64,000 nucleotides of DNA, from the NCBI RefSeq assembly GCF_046630445.1, contig NC_092339.1, positions 77,084,001 to 77,148,000 on the forward strand. The letters are read 5' to 3'. This document shows positions 41,576-57,430 of the stretch, one piece after another. The notes under the pieces were generated by a model. The model worked only from the letters and a program-made list of their open reading frames with translations. It ran no database searches and had not been told where the DNA came from. Position 1 is the stretch's first letter. The number at the start of each line of letters is the position of its first letter. Both the position numbers and the translations under genes were made by a program. Source of the DNA: Rutidosis leptorrhynchoides. Its lineage: Eukaryota > Streptophyta > Magnoliopsida > Asterales > Asteraceae.

Positions 41576-42277
41576 ATGTCACAAGAACAGGTAAGTGTTT
41601 CCTTTCAACTATCTCCGTTCGATTACTCCATTTGTATGTCGAAAATGATATATAATTTTTGTTGCACACCAAGTGTTCGATGAAATGCTTCAACGAGCTT
41701 GGTGATGCAAAACTCACTTATAGTGTTGCTAGATTTGCTAAAGTTACAGTATTTGGAAGCTAACAATTTATAAAAACTAGAACACGATTGTTTTAGGCCT
41801 TAAAACTAGAATCTGGTATAGGCGCAAGGAAAGTCTTGCGTCCTTGCGTTCGTCCGTAGCAGCTGGCGCAAGGAACGTCTTGCGTCCTTGCGCCTGTGTG
41901 ATAAACGAGACGCAAGGTGCTTCTTGCGTCCTTGCGCCTGTATTTTTTTCCTGAAAAACTGTCTGTTTCAGGGATATGTTGAGGCGAAGTTGACGATGAA
42001 GAATATGCTGAATGTTATACCTCAACTAAAGGCATCGATGACTGAGAATCAACAAAAAATTTTTAGGGAAACTTGTTTTGGTCCTTGGCTAGATCTTACT
42101 TACACCGGCAATGATCCGGGCCTTGTACATGCAATGCTCCAAAGAAAGAGTGAGCGACCGATAGGAATAGATGAAAAGTACCCTGCTGATGATGAGGAAA
42201 TATGGTTTAGTTTCCGTCCGAATTTCAAAATTAGATTTAGTAGGCGGGAATTTCAAAATATGTTATACCTCAACTAA
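41576..42277 (+). CDS. DUF1985/Ulp1-protease-like N-terminal fragment inside the MULE
   Basis: Exon 1 is 41576-41590 (MSQEQ) with donor GTAAGT. The intron is 41591-41971 with acceptor CTGTTTCAG. Exon 2 is 41972-42277. The phase is kept, giving 106 residues. The block from ETCFGPWLDL through DDEEIWFSFRPNFKIRFSRREF resembles DUF1985, which precedes Ulp1-type cysteine proteases in plant MULE-borne genes. The protease domain is absent. The frame ends in an 18-bp repeat of its own upstream sequence. The intron carries three CGCAAGG units. It is probably a truncated passenger gene. Confidence 0.6.
41821..41945. repeat. CGCAAGG near-palindrome array 1, in the passenger gene intron
   Basis: Three units start at 41821, 41865 and 41909, exactly 44 bp apart. 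Each is GGCGCAAGG, a short loop, CTTGCGTCCTTGCGCC, then a spacer of about 14 bp that differs between units. The arms can pair within each unit. Confidence 0.9.
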
Positions 42278-42313
42278 TCAGACCTTGCGACCTTGCGTCC
42301 CGTGATAGCCTTA

Positions 42314-42475
42314 GGCGCAAGGTACTTCTTGCGCCCTTGCGCCTCGTAATTAGCAGCAGGCGCAAGGTACGTCTTGCGTCTATGCGCCTTTTGATGAAGC
42401 AGGCGCAAGGTACTTCTTGCGTCCTTGCGCCCCTTTTTTGAAACATACGCAAGGTTCATCTTGCGACCTTGCGCC
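42314..42475. repeat. CGCAAGG near-palindrome array 2, between the convergent MULE genes
   Basis: Four units start at 42314, 42359, 42402 and 42446, 43-45 bp apart, with the same GGCGCAAGG ... CCTTGCGCC design and variable spacers. The region holds no coding signal; the apparent ORFs are read through the repeat. Confidence 0.9.
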
Positions 42476-42636
42476 ACAACATTTTGATTATTCTTGTACC
42501 ACTAGCTTGTGCATTCAATATTATAACATGTGAAGTAACACACGAAACCACATCATAAAATACTAATTAAAAAATATTACAACAACGGAATTCATCACAC
42601 CTTAATTTGTTCCTGAAAATAAACGACTTATAGGAA

Positions 42637-44749
42637 CTAATTACTACCTAAATTGTACGTTGGATAAAACTGAGATTGATAAGCTTGAGATGGTTCGACT
42701 GTCTCTTTCGCCTTTGAGGTTGTCTTTCTTGCCCGTTGAGAAGTTGATTCACCTGTTCGGTCATAAGCAGCTGGGCATGTTGATCGAGAATGACCTGGTT
42801 CTTTGCAACGACTACAAGTTCTTACTTTTTTTTGAAGTTTCTTCACCTTTTGAAGGAATGCGTTTTTTACCTTTAGGACGTCCGGGTTGTCTTTTCTTTA
42901 GAACTGGGGGGTGTACAAGTTGCAAAATCCCGGGACCCGGATCCGACCATTCAGACCGATGGGGGAGAGGAAGAATGTGTTCGGAATACGTATTTATGTA
43001 TGTTTGAGTGCTGAACCAATGCGATACATAACAACTAATATCCTCCACTCCGAAGTGTCGTGCTGATGCAATCACATGACCGCAGGGTATGCCTGATAAT
43101 TGCCATTGACCACATGAACAAGTTCTATCTTGTAGATTAACCAACCCATTTTTTCGTCCATCATGTACCTCTATTAGATCATTTGTCGATGGAAATGCTC
43201 GCCATCTTCTTGATTTGTCCGTCCTCTTAGCTAGCTTACGTTCAACATATGGAGTAACCGGTGAAGTAAGACTAACTGATTTGTTGCGATGTTTGAAATA
43301 CCAATCCTGTATTGAACAACGAAAAAATTCGAACAACATGCAAACGGGTAGTTTACGAGCATGTCTTGATAGAGAGTTTATAGACTCTACACTGTTGCTT
43401 GTAAGGTATGAATACCTAATATGAGTAGATTGACTTCTGGACCATCTATTGATACCATCCTCACATAGAACTTTATAAGACGCTTTCAATCTCCTTCGAA
43501 ATACATCTAGATGATCATGAAAATCCGACGCACGGTACGCCTTAACCATTTTCCAAAAGTGCCATTCGAAGAATTTCATCTTGTTGGATTTAGTTTTGAT
43601 GTTCATGAATAAATGACGTGCACAATGAGCGTGAAACGCTTCCGGAAACACGTTTGCAATGCCGTGTGCTATTGCAGGAGCACGATCAGAAATAAAAGTA
43701 ATCTCTGACATACGATCAACCATACCACAACTCATTAAATGATCCCTTAGGTTACCAAAAAACCATGACCAAACACTGTTTGTCTCGCCTTCACCAATTC
43801 CATAAGCCAATGGCAAAATTCCATTGTTGCCATCCATCGCAACAGCAACTAAATTAGTACCCAGGTACCCACCCTTTAAATGTGCAGCATCGACGATGAT
43901 TATCGGGCGGACATGTTGCACAAATGATCGAATCTGCATGAAATTTTAACAGTAAAATCAAATATTATTAATAAGACCTCATACACCATACGCAAGGCGC
44001 AAGGAATACTCTTATGTCTTGCGACAACGAAGCGCAAGTAAAGCCTTGCGACCTTGCGTCTTTAATGCCAGTCGCAAGGTTGTACTTGCGTCCTTGCGTA
44101 TTCGTTGGCGCAAGGTGACACTTGCGCCTTGCGTATGGTGTACATTTTAAAAGGTGGTTTTTGCTAATATATATTTACTTACAACTACTCCAATGGACAT
44201 GTAGCACATCACAGGTGGTATTTCAGCCTGTTTTTCTTCCAAATAGTGTGTTTCGAGGTTTGGTTCGGAATTGTGTATTTCATCCTGTTCTTTTTGCAGA
44301 TGGTGAGTTTGTTTGTTTGGTTGAGACTCGAGAATCCGGAGGTTTTGTTGGAGATGGTGTGTTTGTGGATTTTGTTGGGGCTGGTGTGTTTGTGAACTTT
44401 GTCCGGGTTGAAGCATTCTAACTTTGTCGACAACATAAATATCAATAGGCTCGTATGTGACAGCGTGTTTTAAAAACTCAAAAAAATCTTCATGATCATC
44501 AGTAATATCAAAAATATGATTATTATCAATATATCTTAACGAAACAGGTGCATTAGGTGGCAATTCAATTTTTTTGAGAATTTTCCTTAACAATACTCTT
44601 CGATTTATTGGTTTTTGTGGAGCAAGTGGTAGTTTTAATCTGGTTCTAAAACAGTCAAGAGGCAGATACATTGGTATGTTGTTAACAAATTCAAAATTAC
44701 CCCCACAACATATATGAACAACAAATGCTTCATCATTACTACAACTCAT
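42637..44749 (-). pseudogene. MULE transposase, internally deleted and frameshifted
   Basis: Exon 1 (44749-44183) begins at MSCSNDEAFVVHICCGGNFEF and encodes the PB1-like N-terminal domain. The donor is GTAAGT. The intron is 44182-43934 with acceptor ATGCAG. Exon 2 runs from 43933 and encodes the MULE DDE domain (IIIVDAAHLKGGYLG with the first Asp; FISDRAPAIA with the second) and a SWIM zinc finger (CSCGQW then GIPCGHVIA). A run of eight A at about 42830 shifts the frame. Losing one A restores a CCHC knuckle (CSRCKEPGHSRSTC) that continues to 42637. About 250 residues usually found between the PB1-like and DDE domains are missing. Confidence 0.85.
43982..44142. repeat. CGCAAGG array 3, a foldback inside the transposase intron
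   Basis: Bounded by a perfect 22-bp inverted repeat (43982-44003 and 44121-44142) that begins TACACCATACGCAAGGCGCA. Several CGCAAG/CTTGCG units lie between. It makes up most of the 249-bp intron. Confidence 0.9.
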
Positions 44750-45265
44750 TAAGACACAAATTAGTGAAAAAATAGATAAAAGTTGGTACCTTAACGATGC
44801 TCTAATGACTTGATCTTTTTGAAATTGAAGTGAAATAAAATGATTAATCTGGAGTTCTAGCCTCATTAAATAGACAGGTACATAATCTTATCCGTAAAGG
44901 TACAAAGAATCCAAAAAATCTTATCCAGAAATCAGGAAAAATTCATTCTGATAAGACGCAAGGCGCAAGGACGCAAGGACGCAAGTCCTTATCCTTGCGC
45001 CTTGCGTTTACACGCAAAGGCGCAAGCCGCAAGGTCGCAAGGTATAAACATCCTTGCGCCTTGCGCGGGCAAATTCTCAAAAAAAAAAAAAAAAAGGGTT
45101 CCAGCTCAAAAAAGGCCAAAAAAAAATGGGTATTTTGGTGATTGCGCCTTTGAATTGGATCGTTCAGAACAAACGGGTAGTCCAGTATCATCATCATCAA
45201 TTATCAAATTTTCAGCATCCTCCACAATAAAATCGTACGGACGCCGGAAAAATTAAACTCCGATC

Positions 45266-49266
<4,001 letters not shown>

Positions 49267-49867
49267 AGCCTTCATTCAAAAAATTCTGACGGGCAGCGTT
49301 ACAGAATCTTATTTATCTACTTGAAAATTGCCATATGATCACACTCATCGGTAAGTTACAATACTCTTGTATGCATATTACAGTTTTGAATCGTTTACTT
49401 ATATATATAGGTTGATTTGGTTTGATTTTTCTTCCAAACATGTGTTAATGACAGTCAGTTAATAGGGAACGGGTCAAATGGGTTACTGATTTTAAAACTT
49501 TGAAAGTCTCCTAAAGTCCATTTCTGTAGCATACATGATGCGACCTTTTAAAAGTGTTTGAATTAACAATTTAGAGTATTACTCTAATTAATAAATTAGT
49601 ATTAGCACAATAAATAGTTATGAGAAAACTTAAATCAACAAAAAGTATTTCGGAGACAATTTTCCCGGACTGACCCTATTTGACACATACTCAAGAATGA
49701 GCAGTTTTAACCAGAACCCACCTTGTAACCTCTACTATTTTGCACAGAGGAACCAACTGAAATCCGGTTGGAAAAACTGATTAGGTTCAGTTTCTTAATT
49801 AAATTATGTCAAAGATTTTTTTATGGATGTGTGTCCTACTCTTAGGGGTAGTATATTCACATATAAG

Positions 49868-50860
49868 AGCACTATTATCGGCCCGTGATTAACCCGTCGT
49901 TGGAGGCCACCGTTCAACGGCGCCGATATTAGCAACCCGCCGGTGAACCGCCACTCAACGACCGCCGTTTGATTTTTCATGCGATGATTTGGAGAAGCAC
50001 GGATGTTTTAAAGTTAACGGCTATATTTATATTTTTTTTTTTTTTTGCCAAACTAGCCGTTTGGCTTTTTTTTTTGTTTTTCTTTTTCACCTCCCACCTC
50101 ATTATATACACTCAATTTCATCAAACTTCAACACTCAATTTCTTCAAACTTCACACTCTCAATTTCATCAAACATGTCTTCAAGCAAAAAAAAACTCAAA
50201 ACCGAAAACCAAAACAACTAAAACAAAAACAACCGGTACTACAAAAGTACACGGAAGATGAATGGAATTCAGTACTTTAAAACACGCTTCATCAAACTCA
50301 ACAAAACCTCCATCAACAATATGATAGTCCTAGTCCAATGGGAGGCCCGTCTTCTACTCCAATAAGAGGACCCCCGTATTTGCCGAATCAATATCATCAA
50401 CTCAACAATTGGGCCGTGAATCCTTATTCCATACCACATTACCTTAGTAATCCCCACTACCAAAGTCAACAATATAACTCACCTCAAACGCCTCAATATA
50501 ACTCACCTCAAACGCTACAGTTTAACCAACCTCAAAGCCCTTACATACCACAGTTTAACTCACTCGAACTAGAAGATCTCGAACATGTTCAACAAAGTCA
50601 ACAAGATTCTGAACATGTTGAAGAAACACAAGATTTGCCCGCGACTAGAACAGGAAAAAGGGCGAAGGTTTTGTGGTCCGACGAGGAATGTAGGATCTTA
50701 GCCGAGTGTTGGGTGCATGCTACTCTCAACCGGTGTCTTCCGACATTCCACCCGAGCAGTACGAGTTGTTGATGTGAGCTAGGAGTGACATAGCGAGAAA
50801 GTACTCGAGCAAGTTCCCGCATCGTGATTAGTGTTTATTGTTTTAATTTCAGTGTATTGT
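49868..50860 (+). mobile_element. Harbinger-like non-autonomous element remnant
   Basis: TAA precedes GAGCACTATTATCGG, which resembles the TTA plus GAGCAGTGGG start of the element at 58141. The left part is GC-rich. It then has AACGGCTATATT, a T tract and a TATA box (TTATATAC, about 50103), and a Myb/SANT-type ORF as in PIF/Harbinger elements. I could not find the right terminal repeat, so the right boundary is approximate. Confidence 0.45.
50173..50772 (+). pseudogene. Broken Myb/SANT-like ORF
   Basis: The ATG at 50173 opens MSSSKKK. A run of nine A shifts the frame, and a TAA at 50278 interrupts it. The same frame then continues from 50281 through a Pro/Gln/Ser-rich part to KRAKVLWSDEECRILAECWVHA, the first helix of a Myb/SANT-like domain of the kind in PIF/Harbinger ORF1 proteins. 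The domain ends abruptly after helix 1. Confidence 0.6.
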
Positions 50861-51072
50861 ACTCCGTGTGTTTTTTAATAAAATAAATTGTTGTTTTTAT
50901 TTTACGTATTTATTTGTTTTAAATTGTTGTAATTTTATATTTATTTTTATTTGTATTTGTTTTTATAATAATGTAATGTTTAATTAATAAAAAAAAAATT
51001 TAAAAAGTTTTTTTCCATGACATTGCGTCATGGATATTAGCGTTTAGTCTTTGGTATGTCATGGGATGAAGG

Positions 51073-51270
51073 AGGAGAGAAGGTGCTGATGTGGCAGTCA
51101 GTTTATCTATGACGGACCGTCATGGAGGAGAGAAGGTGCTGATGTGGCAGTCAGTTTATCTAAGTCTTCTGTTAGTCCTTGAACTACCCATTCATCGGAC
51201 ATGCACTGTTTGCAGTTTGCTTATTTTGTATCTTTTAGTCCTTGAACTACCCATTCATCGGACATGCAAT
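51073..51270. repeat. Two short local duplications
   Basis: A unit of about 37 bp starting GAGGAGAGAAGGTGCTGATG occurs from 51072 and 51124. A unit of about 32 bp starting AGTCCTTGAACTACCCATTC occurs from 51174 and 51237. Both are nearly perfect direct repeats without coding content. Confidence 0.8.
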
Positions 51271-51349
51271 ATCTGCAGTTGCTTATTTTGTATTCTTTTG
51301 TTTGGCTTTTCCTTTCCCCAACCACTTTTTTGTTTCTTATTAGATTAAA

Positions 51350-51546
51350 AATTAAAAATTGATTTTGATAAAAGATTTTCATTCGGACTACTCGGAGAGG
51401 CGAGTAATCTGATCCATACTCTAATGTATTCCCTGACTGTTTTCAACCCATCCCTGGCCACCACTAAATATTCGTCATAGACAAGATTCGAACCTGAGAC
51501 CTCTTGCAAGGAATTTAGGGCCGCAACCACTAGCCTATCTATTGAT
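51350..51546 (-). mobile_element. tRNA-derived SINE
   Basis: On the minus strand a head with an A-box-like ATAGGCTAGTGGTTG is followed by a B box (CAGGTTCGAATCTTG). A body without coding signal then runs to about 51350. The target duplication is not clear. Confidence 0.6.
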
Positions 51547-51670
51547 GGTTAAAAAAAAAAAAACTTTTATTTTGATCATACTCATAAATCAAGTTTCTGA
51601 CTGTGTGTTATACGGAGTATATGATTATTACTTCATTGCTCAATATTTATTTGCTAATTTTTTTTATTAG

Positions 51671-51910
51671 GGTAAAAGACAGCCGGTGTATCAGGCATCT
51701 AGATGATAATGCAAGCCATTTTTTCCATACAGAATCAATCATCTACAAGACACCTTTGCATCCACCAGAAGATATTGCAAAATTACAAAATGATCAAATT
51801 ACTCTGTTTTTAGCATTGTACTGTTGAATAGAAAACAGAGTTTAACAATTTAACAAATAGTTGTATCTTTGTAAACCCAAATCCAGTTTATTTATATCAC
51901 AATAAATCTA
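51671..51910 (+). other. Possible last METTL4 3' UTR exon
   Basis: Starts after the TTATTAG acceptor and reaches an AATAAATC signal near 51901. It contains a 50-codon frame that I do not recognise. It ends about 100 bp from the GGPPS stop codon, so the two genes converge with adjacent or overlapping 3' ends. Confidence 0.35.
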
Positions 51911-52008
51911 ATTCTTTTAGTTTCCTGCTAGTAAACCAATCTTACAACATTAACTTCAACAAACAAACAAACCTTAACTTCAATTTCAAACATTTAACAC
52001 AAATAAAA

Positions 52009-53151
<1,143 letters not shown>

Positions 53152-53154
53152 CTA

Positions 53155-53159
<5 letters not shown>

Positions 53160-53187
<28 letters not shown>
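53160..53187 (-). repeat. (CA)n tract in the GGPPS 5' UTR
   Basis: About 14 CA units on the gene's strand end about 15 nt before the ATG, so the tract would be in the leader of the mRNA. Confidence 0.9.
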
Positions 53188-53190
<3 letters not shown>

Positions 53191-53595
53191 AGTAGGTGTT
53201 AGTGAGTGTGTTTGAGGTGCATTTTGTACCAACAAATGGGGATCTGCCAAAGCTAATCTGTTACGTAATGGGGAAGAAGGGTGTAAAGTGTAAAATTGAT
53301 ACAAGAAATGAATAAAAAAGGAAAATAGGGACATCCATAAAAAGGTAAGCTCATCCTAACAAATGCTTGTCAAAACGTGTGAACTTGTATGCTAGTAAAA
53401 TTGGATTTAAAAATTTGTGTGTAATATATACATTTTTTTAAAATTAAAACAGTAGTATTATATCAAAACTTCTCTACAGATGATCTGATACAATGTATGT
53501 TCGAAGTTTACAATTATTAATACTATATGATTTAATATTCAATACAAGTTTAGTTTTATTAAGGTAAAATACTTACCTCACCTCTATAATGAATA

Positions 53596-53836
53596 CCTTC
53601 CGTACTAAATCTATTGTTTCCAGATAAAAAACACACAGTTTAAGAAAAAATATCCGACACATGTACTAATTTTCGAGTTTTACATCTTACTTTTTACCAA
53701 TCATTTTGTCTTATATGTATAAAGTTTGGATACAAAATAATTTTATCACATTATTCTTTTCCATTTATAGAAGAAGACAATTAATTTAGGACATCTAAAA
53801 AATGAATAGTGCACAATAGATATGGGATGGATGGAG
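53596..53836. mobile_element. Stowaway-like MITE, degenerate
   Basis: Ends TACCTTCCGTACTAAAT and, inverted, TACTCCATCCATCCCAT, with TA at both flanks. The inner ACACACAGTTTAAGAAA matches the MITE at 57910, so both belong to one Tc1/mariner-type family. Confidence 0.6.
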
Positions 53837-54014
53837 TATATATTAACGAGCGGGAAAATCCGCACATTGTTGTGAAAAATAATTACAATGCATGCGAGGG
53901 AATTGATTTCACTCTATACTTTAAATAATGTTTAACTAATTTATACACTGTAATTACACTACGCAAATTGAAATCTCGGTTTTCAAATTGATTCTAGATA
54001 ATACAACAATAGTA

Positions 54015-54184
54015 TTTGTTTTTAACCAACTTCGCGATCATTTACCACACATGTGTAAGGGGAAACCACATTGAAAAAATCCCAGAGGGTAAATCTAGGA
54101 ATTTTGACAATGTCAGAGATCGAACTAGTGACTTCTTGAAACCTAAACTAGCCGGAATACCATTCGAGTAATGCCAACTTGGTA
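54015..54184 (-). mobile_element. tRNA-derived SINE
   Basis: Minus-strand A-box-like (TGGTATTCCGGCTAG) and B-box-like (CTAGTTCGATCTCTG) sequences, and a T-rich end at the left. Flanked by the perfect 12-bp duplication ACAACAATAGTA (54003-54014 and 54185-54196). Confidence 0.8.
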
Positions 54185-54255
54185 ACAACAATAGTAATTA
54201 CTAATAACAATTTAATAATAGTAATAACAATAGTGATTAGTAATACAACAATTTA

Positions 54256-54518
54256 CCACCGAACTATTGGTTGAGTGGTAAAAATGTCTCAGTTGATTAT
54301 GGGCTTGTATCCTTGAAAAAATAGGTGCAGGTTTAAATCATGAGAGATGAGTTTTCTTCAAAGGTTGTGTCTCTGATATCATTCACTATGTGCGAGCCAA
54401 GCTATTAACCTAAAGCATTTCGTGTACGCTTTGCGCGATGGATACGAATAGTTTCTTCCTAACGGGTGTATGAGTGACAAATGAGAGAATTCGATGACAA
54501 AATTATTGTTTAAAAAAA
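54256..54518 (+). mobile_element. tRNA-derived SINE
   Basis: A box (TGGTTGAGTGGTA), B box (GCAGGTTTAAATCAT) and a TAAAAAAAA tail. Flanked by the perfect 17-bp duplication AGTAATACAACAATTTA (54239-54255 and 54519-54535). Confidence 0.9.
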
Positions 54519-54539
54519 AGTAATACAACAATTTAAACA

Positions 54540-55130
54540 TATGGTCAGTATATGGTTCATTTGTAAGTATTTAAACATATGGTCAGTATATGGTTCATGA
54601 TGAGACATTCCATTTATACAATTATTTGCTCATTTGTAATTATTTGAGAAAAAAGTTGTGTGACTACTTTGAAATAGATGAAAAAGTCAATATTCAAGGG
54701 CTATTGAGTAATAGTATTATATAGGTAATACGTATATGTCTTTGTCTCAACATTTAAACCCTAAATATTCTCTCTTTCCAATAACAATAGGGTCAATAGT
54801 CCGGCTTAAATTTATGTTGAAGATAATAAACATTAATAAATTATCTAAACCAATATGTGATCAACCGATTCCGTCGAAACCAATATGTGAAGGGCATCAT
54901 TGACCCCACCCTCGACATTTTGCTTGTTTATTGAGGTTGCGGGAATTCCATGAGACGATCCTCATGATTTGGATTTTTTTTTATCTAGCAGTTCATCCGC
55001 TGCCATATCTTCTATCAGCGCATCGAATTTGATGACCTCTCCCTTAAAAGAAAGTGATTCAATCAGAAAACGTGAAACAAATATACATCATTTTCTTCAT
55101 TAATTTTCTATTTAATGCATGCATAACCAA
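54540..55130. other. Spacer without recognised features
   Basis: AT-rich. A short direct repeat (TTTAAACATATGGTCAGTAT at 54533 and 54570) is present. No gene or transposon boundary is seen. Confidence 0.4.
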
Positions 55131-55208
55131 TAGGGCGGATCTATACAGTACCCAGTTTGAAATACGTGTTGTAGTGGAATTTTTTTTGAATTTTTAACTA
55201 TTGACATG

Positions 55209-55529
55209 CAGGGGCGAATTTAGAAGGGGGGCCCGCCCCCAGTCGATTTCGAAATTTTAGTGTAAAAATTTAGATTTTTTTCATTTTGCCCCAAACCGAA
55301 AAGCCATTTGGCCCAAACCCAAAAGTCATTTGCCCTAAAATCTACATATTTTGCCTCAAAACCTTCAAATTTTGCCCACAAACCTTCAAATTTTATCCAA
55401 AAATCTCAAAATTTTGCCTAAAAACCTCCAATTTTTGTCCCAAAAACTCCGTATTTTGCCCAAAAAAGTTGCTACGGTTTTAAAAAAAAATTTCGCCCCC
55501 GGTGAAGAAAAATCCTGCTTCCGCCACTG
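55209..55529. mobile_element. hAT-type MITE with internal 20-bp minisatellite
   Basis: Ends CAGGGGCG and CGCCACTG, with the 8-bp duplication TTGACATG (55201-55208 and 55530-55537), the hAT signature. The interior (55280-55470) is about nine diverged copies of a unit like TTTTGCCCAAAAACCTCCAA. Flanking sequences AGGGCGGATCTA (55133) and TAGATCCGTCACTG (55637) suggest it sits inside an older hAT-like MITE. Confidence 0.88.
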
Positions 55530-55659
55530 TTGACATGACTGGATAGTGTACTTTTTTTTAGTGACACCACTAAAATAAGACAACTAGTAGAAATTTTTTT
55601 AGAGTTTTAACCGGTGACACCAGTGACTACCAATCCTAGATCCGTCACTGATGATCAAC

Positions 55660-57035
55660 ATCACGACCCATATAAAGTTCAATATTTGTCTCTTTGACCC
55701 ATGTAGTTGTACGTTTCCAAAAACCAAATGTGTTTACATCAAGTCATATACTCATATTTACTACTCCAATTGCCAGCGATGTAAACAAAGTTTGTCTAGA
55801 AAAGTACCTATAATTTGCAAAATCATTTGCTAATTCAAGTCGTGTTGTTGAAAACGGAAGGTAATAAACAAGTAAACGAATAATGTTTTTTCAGTTTGGG
55901 CTATTTAAAAAAGAGAATCATTTACTCAAATGTATAAAATATAATCGAGTAACCTCAAGAAAGATATTATAACGTCAACCAGTGATGCTATCTTGAATGG
56001 TAAGTTTATAATCATATTATCAAATACTTTCAATTTTTCATGATATAATAGGTATATCGAATCGAATCATTTAATCATAATTTAAACACTGGTTTCAACA
56101 ACTAATATGTAGTAGTATTCTACTTTGAACATTTTATAAAGTAAATAATATAAGTGTGGTTGGTAAATTGATTGGAAGCACCACTTGGGCCACTCCCTTT
56201 TGTAGTGTAGATATCATGGCTTACACGTGTCGCTTAATTATCGTTATTATTAGCGTAAAATTAATTAATTGATTTCTTAGTTCATGTTAATTAAGATTAA
56301 GATTAAAATTAAGACCGACACGAAACATGCTTAATGTGACCTAGATTCATTTTGAATTGGCCGCAAGATCAAACCTACTTTAGACAACATTTAACAATAC
56401 AAAACTATACCTACTTTAGACAACATTTAACAATTAAGAAGTGGTTGTTTTATTATCCTTTAGTTTAATACATAGAATAAACATTAAATTATTTTATAAT
56501 ATTCCAACGTTAAATACTTAAAATAAAAATTTATTTAATTTATTATTTATTATATATAACTTGAACATAATGTAGTATTGTAGGATTAAAGTTCCGAGAT
56601 CAATCCGTTAAGCAACTCATCATAAGAGGTTCACCTGCAATCAGTCCGGATTACTTACAAAGAGAGTACTCGCCCAGAACTTAATCGGCTCGCAAAATGA
56701 GTTGAAAACTTAAGCAAATAGAGAAAAAAACATATAGAAGTTTAGGTATTGAAAATGTACTTTTGTGAAATTAATTCTGGACACGAATCGTTTGGGAGTT
56801 TAGCTCGGGTGTTAAGTATAACTAGTAAAGAGGACTGTGCTTTGACGTGATTTGCAAAATTTTTTTTTTACAATTTCATATAATTGGAATACAATTTTGA
56901 AAAATGGCTATGAAACTTTAGGTAACGAAAATGCAATTTTGAATTTATGACCGTGCTGTACAATTTTAAATGATGACAATGCAATTTTAAATAATGAAAA
57001 ATGGTTACGCAATTTATTTTTAAGTGATTTTCGAT
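55660..57035. other. Spacer without recognised genes
   Basis: AT-rich non-coding DNA. A short duplicated phrase (ACCTACTTTAGACAACATTT at 56373 and 56409) is the only structure I note. Confidence 0.4.
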
Positions 57036-57039
57036 TTGA

Positions 57040-57275
57040 AACTGCATAGTCAGTAATTAAAATTGTATAGCCATTATTAGAAATTGTGTAGCTGTTATTC
57101 GAAATTGCATAATCATTATTCGAAATTGTATATTTATTATTTGAAATTATAATGTAACTATTTAAAATTAAATTGCATAGACATTATTCGAGATTGCATA
57201 GCCATTATTAAAAAAATACATATGTATTATTTGAAATTGCTTAGTCATTATTCAAAAATTGCACAATATTATTTA
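57040..57275. repeat. Diverged 22-bp minisatellite
   Basis: About ten degenerate copies of a unit like AAATTGCATAGCCATTATTC. Weaker copies extend left to about 56930. Confidence 0.8.
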
Positions 57276-57280
57276 AAATA

Positions 57281-57312
57281 ATGATAATAATGATGATAAT
57301 AATAATGTTAGC

Positions 57313-57366
<54 letters not shown>

Positions 57367-57430
57367 CCGAGGTTTTATCTTCAATGGAGAAGTCAATGTA
57401 ATCGTTTATAGGAGAGTTTCATCGTTTATC
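57281..57430 (+). repeat. (ATA)n microsatellite joined to a SINE 3' fragment
   Basis: AAT/ATA repeats (57281-57363) run into CCCGAGGTTTTATCTTC and about 60 bp that match the 3' end of the SINEs at 39087 and 40372. The SINE is 5'-truncated. Confidence 0.65.

Larger units (their letters stand above)
41111..45148 (-). mobile_element. Mutator-like element (MULE) with convergent genes and CGCAAGG arrays
   Basis: Terminal inverted repeats of about 90 bp (left GGCCAATCACCAAAATACCC; right end the reverse complement, with GGCGCAATCACC). It is flanked by the 10-bp duplication TTTGAATTGG (41101-41110 and 45149-45158), the 9-11 bp length typical of Mutator. A transposase is on the minus strand and a DUF1985-like ORF on the plus strand, converging as in maize MuDR. 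CGCAAGG repeats occur at both subterminal regions (41187-41262, 44955-45065), in both introns and between the genes. Insertion was 108 bp upstream of the METTL4 ATG. Confidence 0.93.
49351..51670 (+). other. Probable 3' UTR intron of METTL4
   Basis: A strong donor (CTCATCG then GTAAGTT) lies 84 nt after the METTL4 stop. A strong acceptor (TTTTTTTTATTAG) ends at 51670. The interval holds transposon remnants and no host exon. The splicing is inferred from site quality only. Confidence 0.4.

Noticed and set aside
41327-41655. Pro/His-rich overlapping ORFs upstream of the MULE passenger gene
   Set aside because: They fall in CACCACC and CGCAAGG repeats of the MULE leader; the spliced frame starting at 41576 is a better gene model.
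41821-42475. CRISPR-like array: about 30-bp repeats with about 14-bp variable spacers
   Set aside because: The spacing looks regular, but this is inside a plant MULE, the repeats are imperfect palindromes, the spacers are very short and no cas genes exist. It is reported as a transposon repeat.
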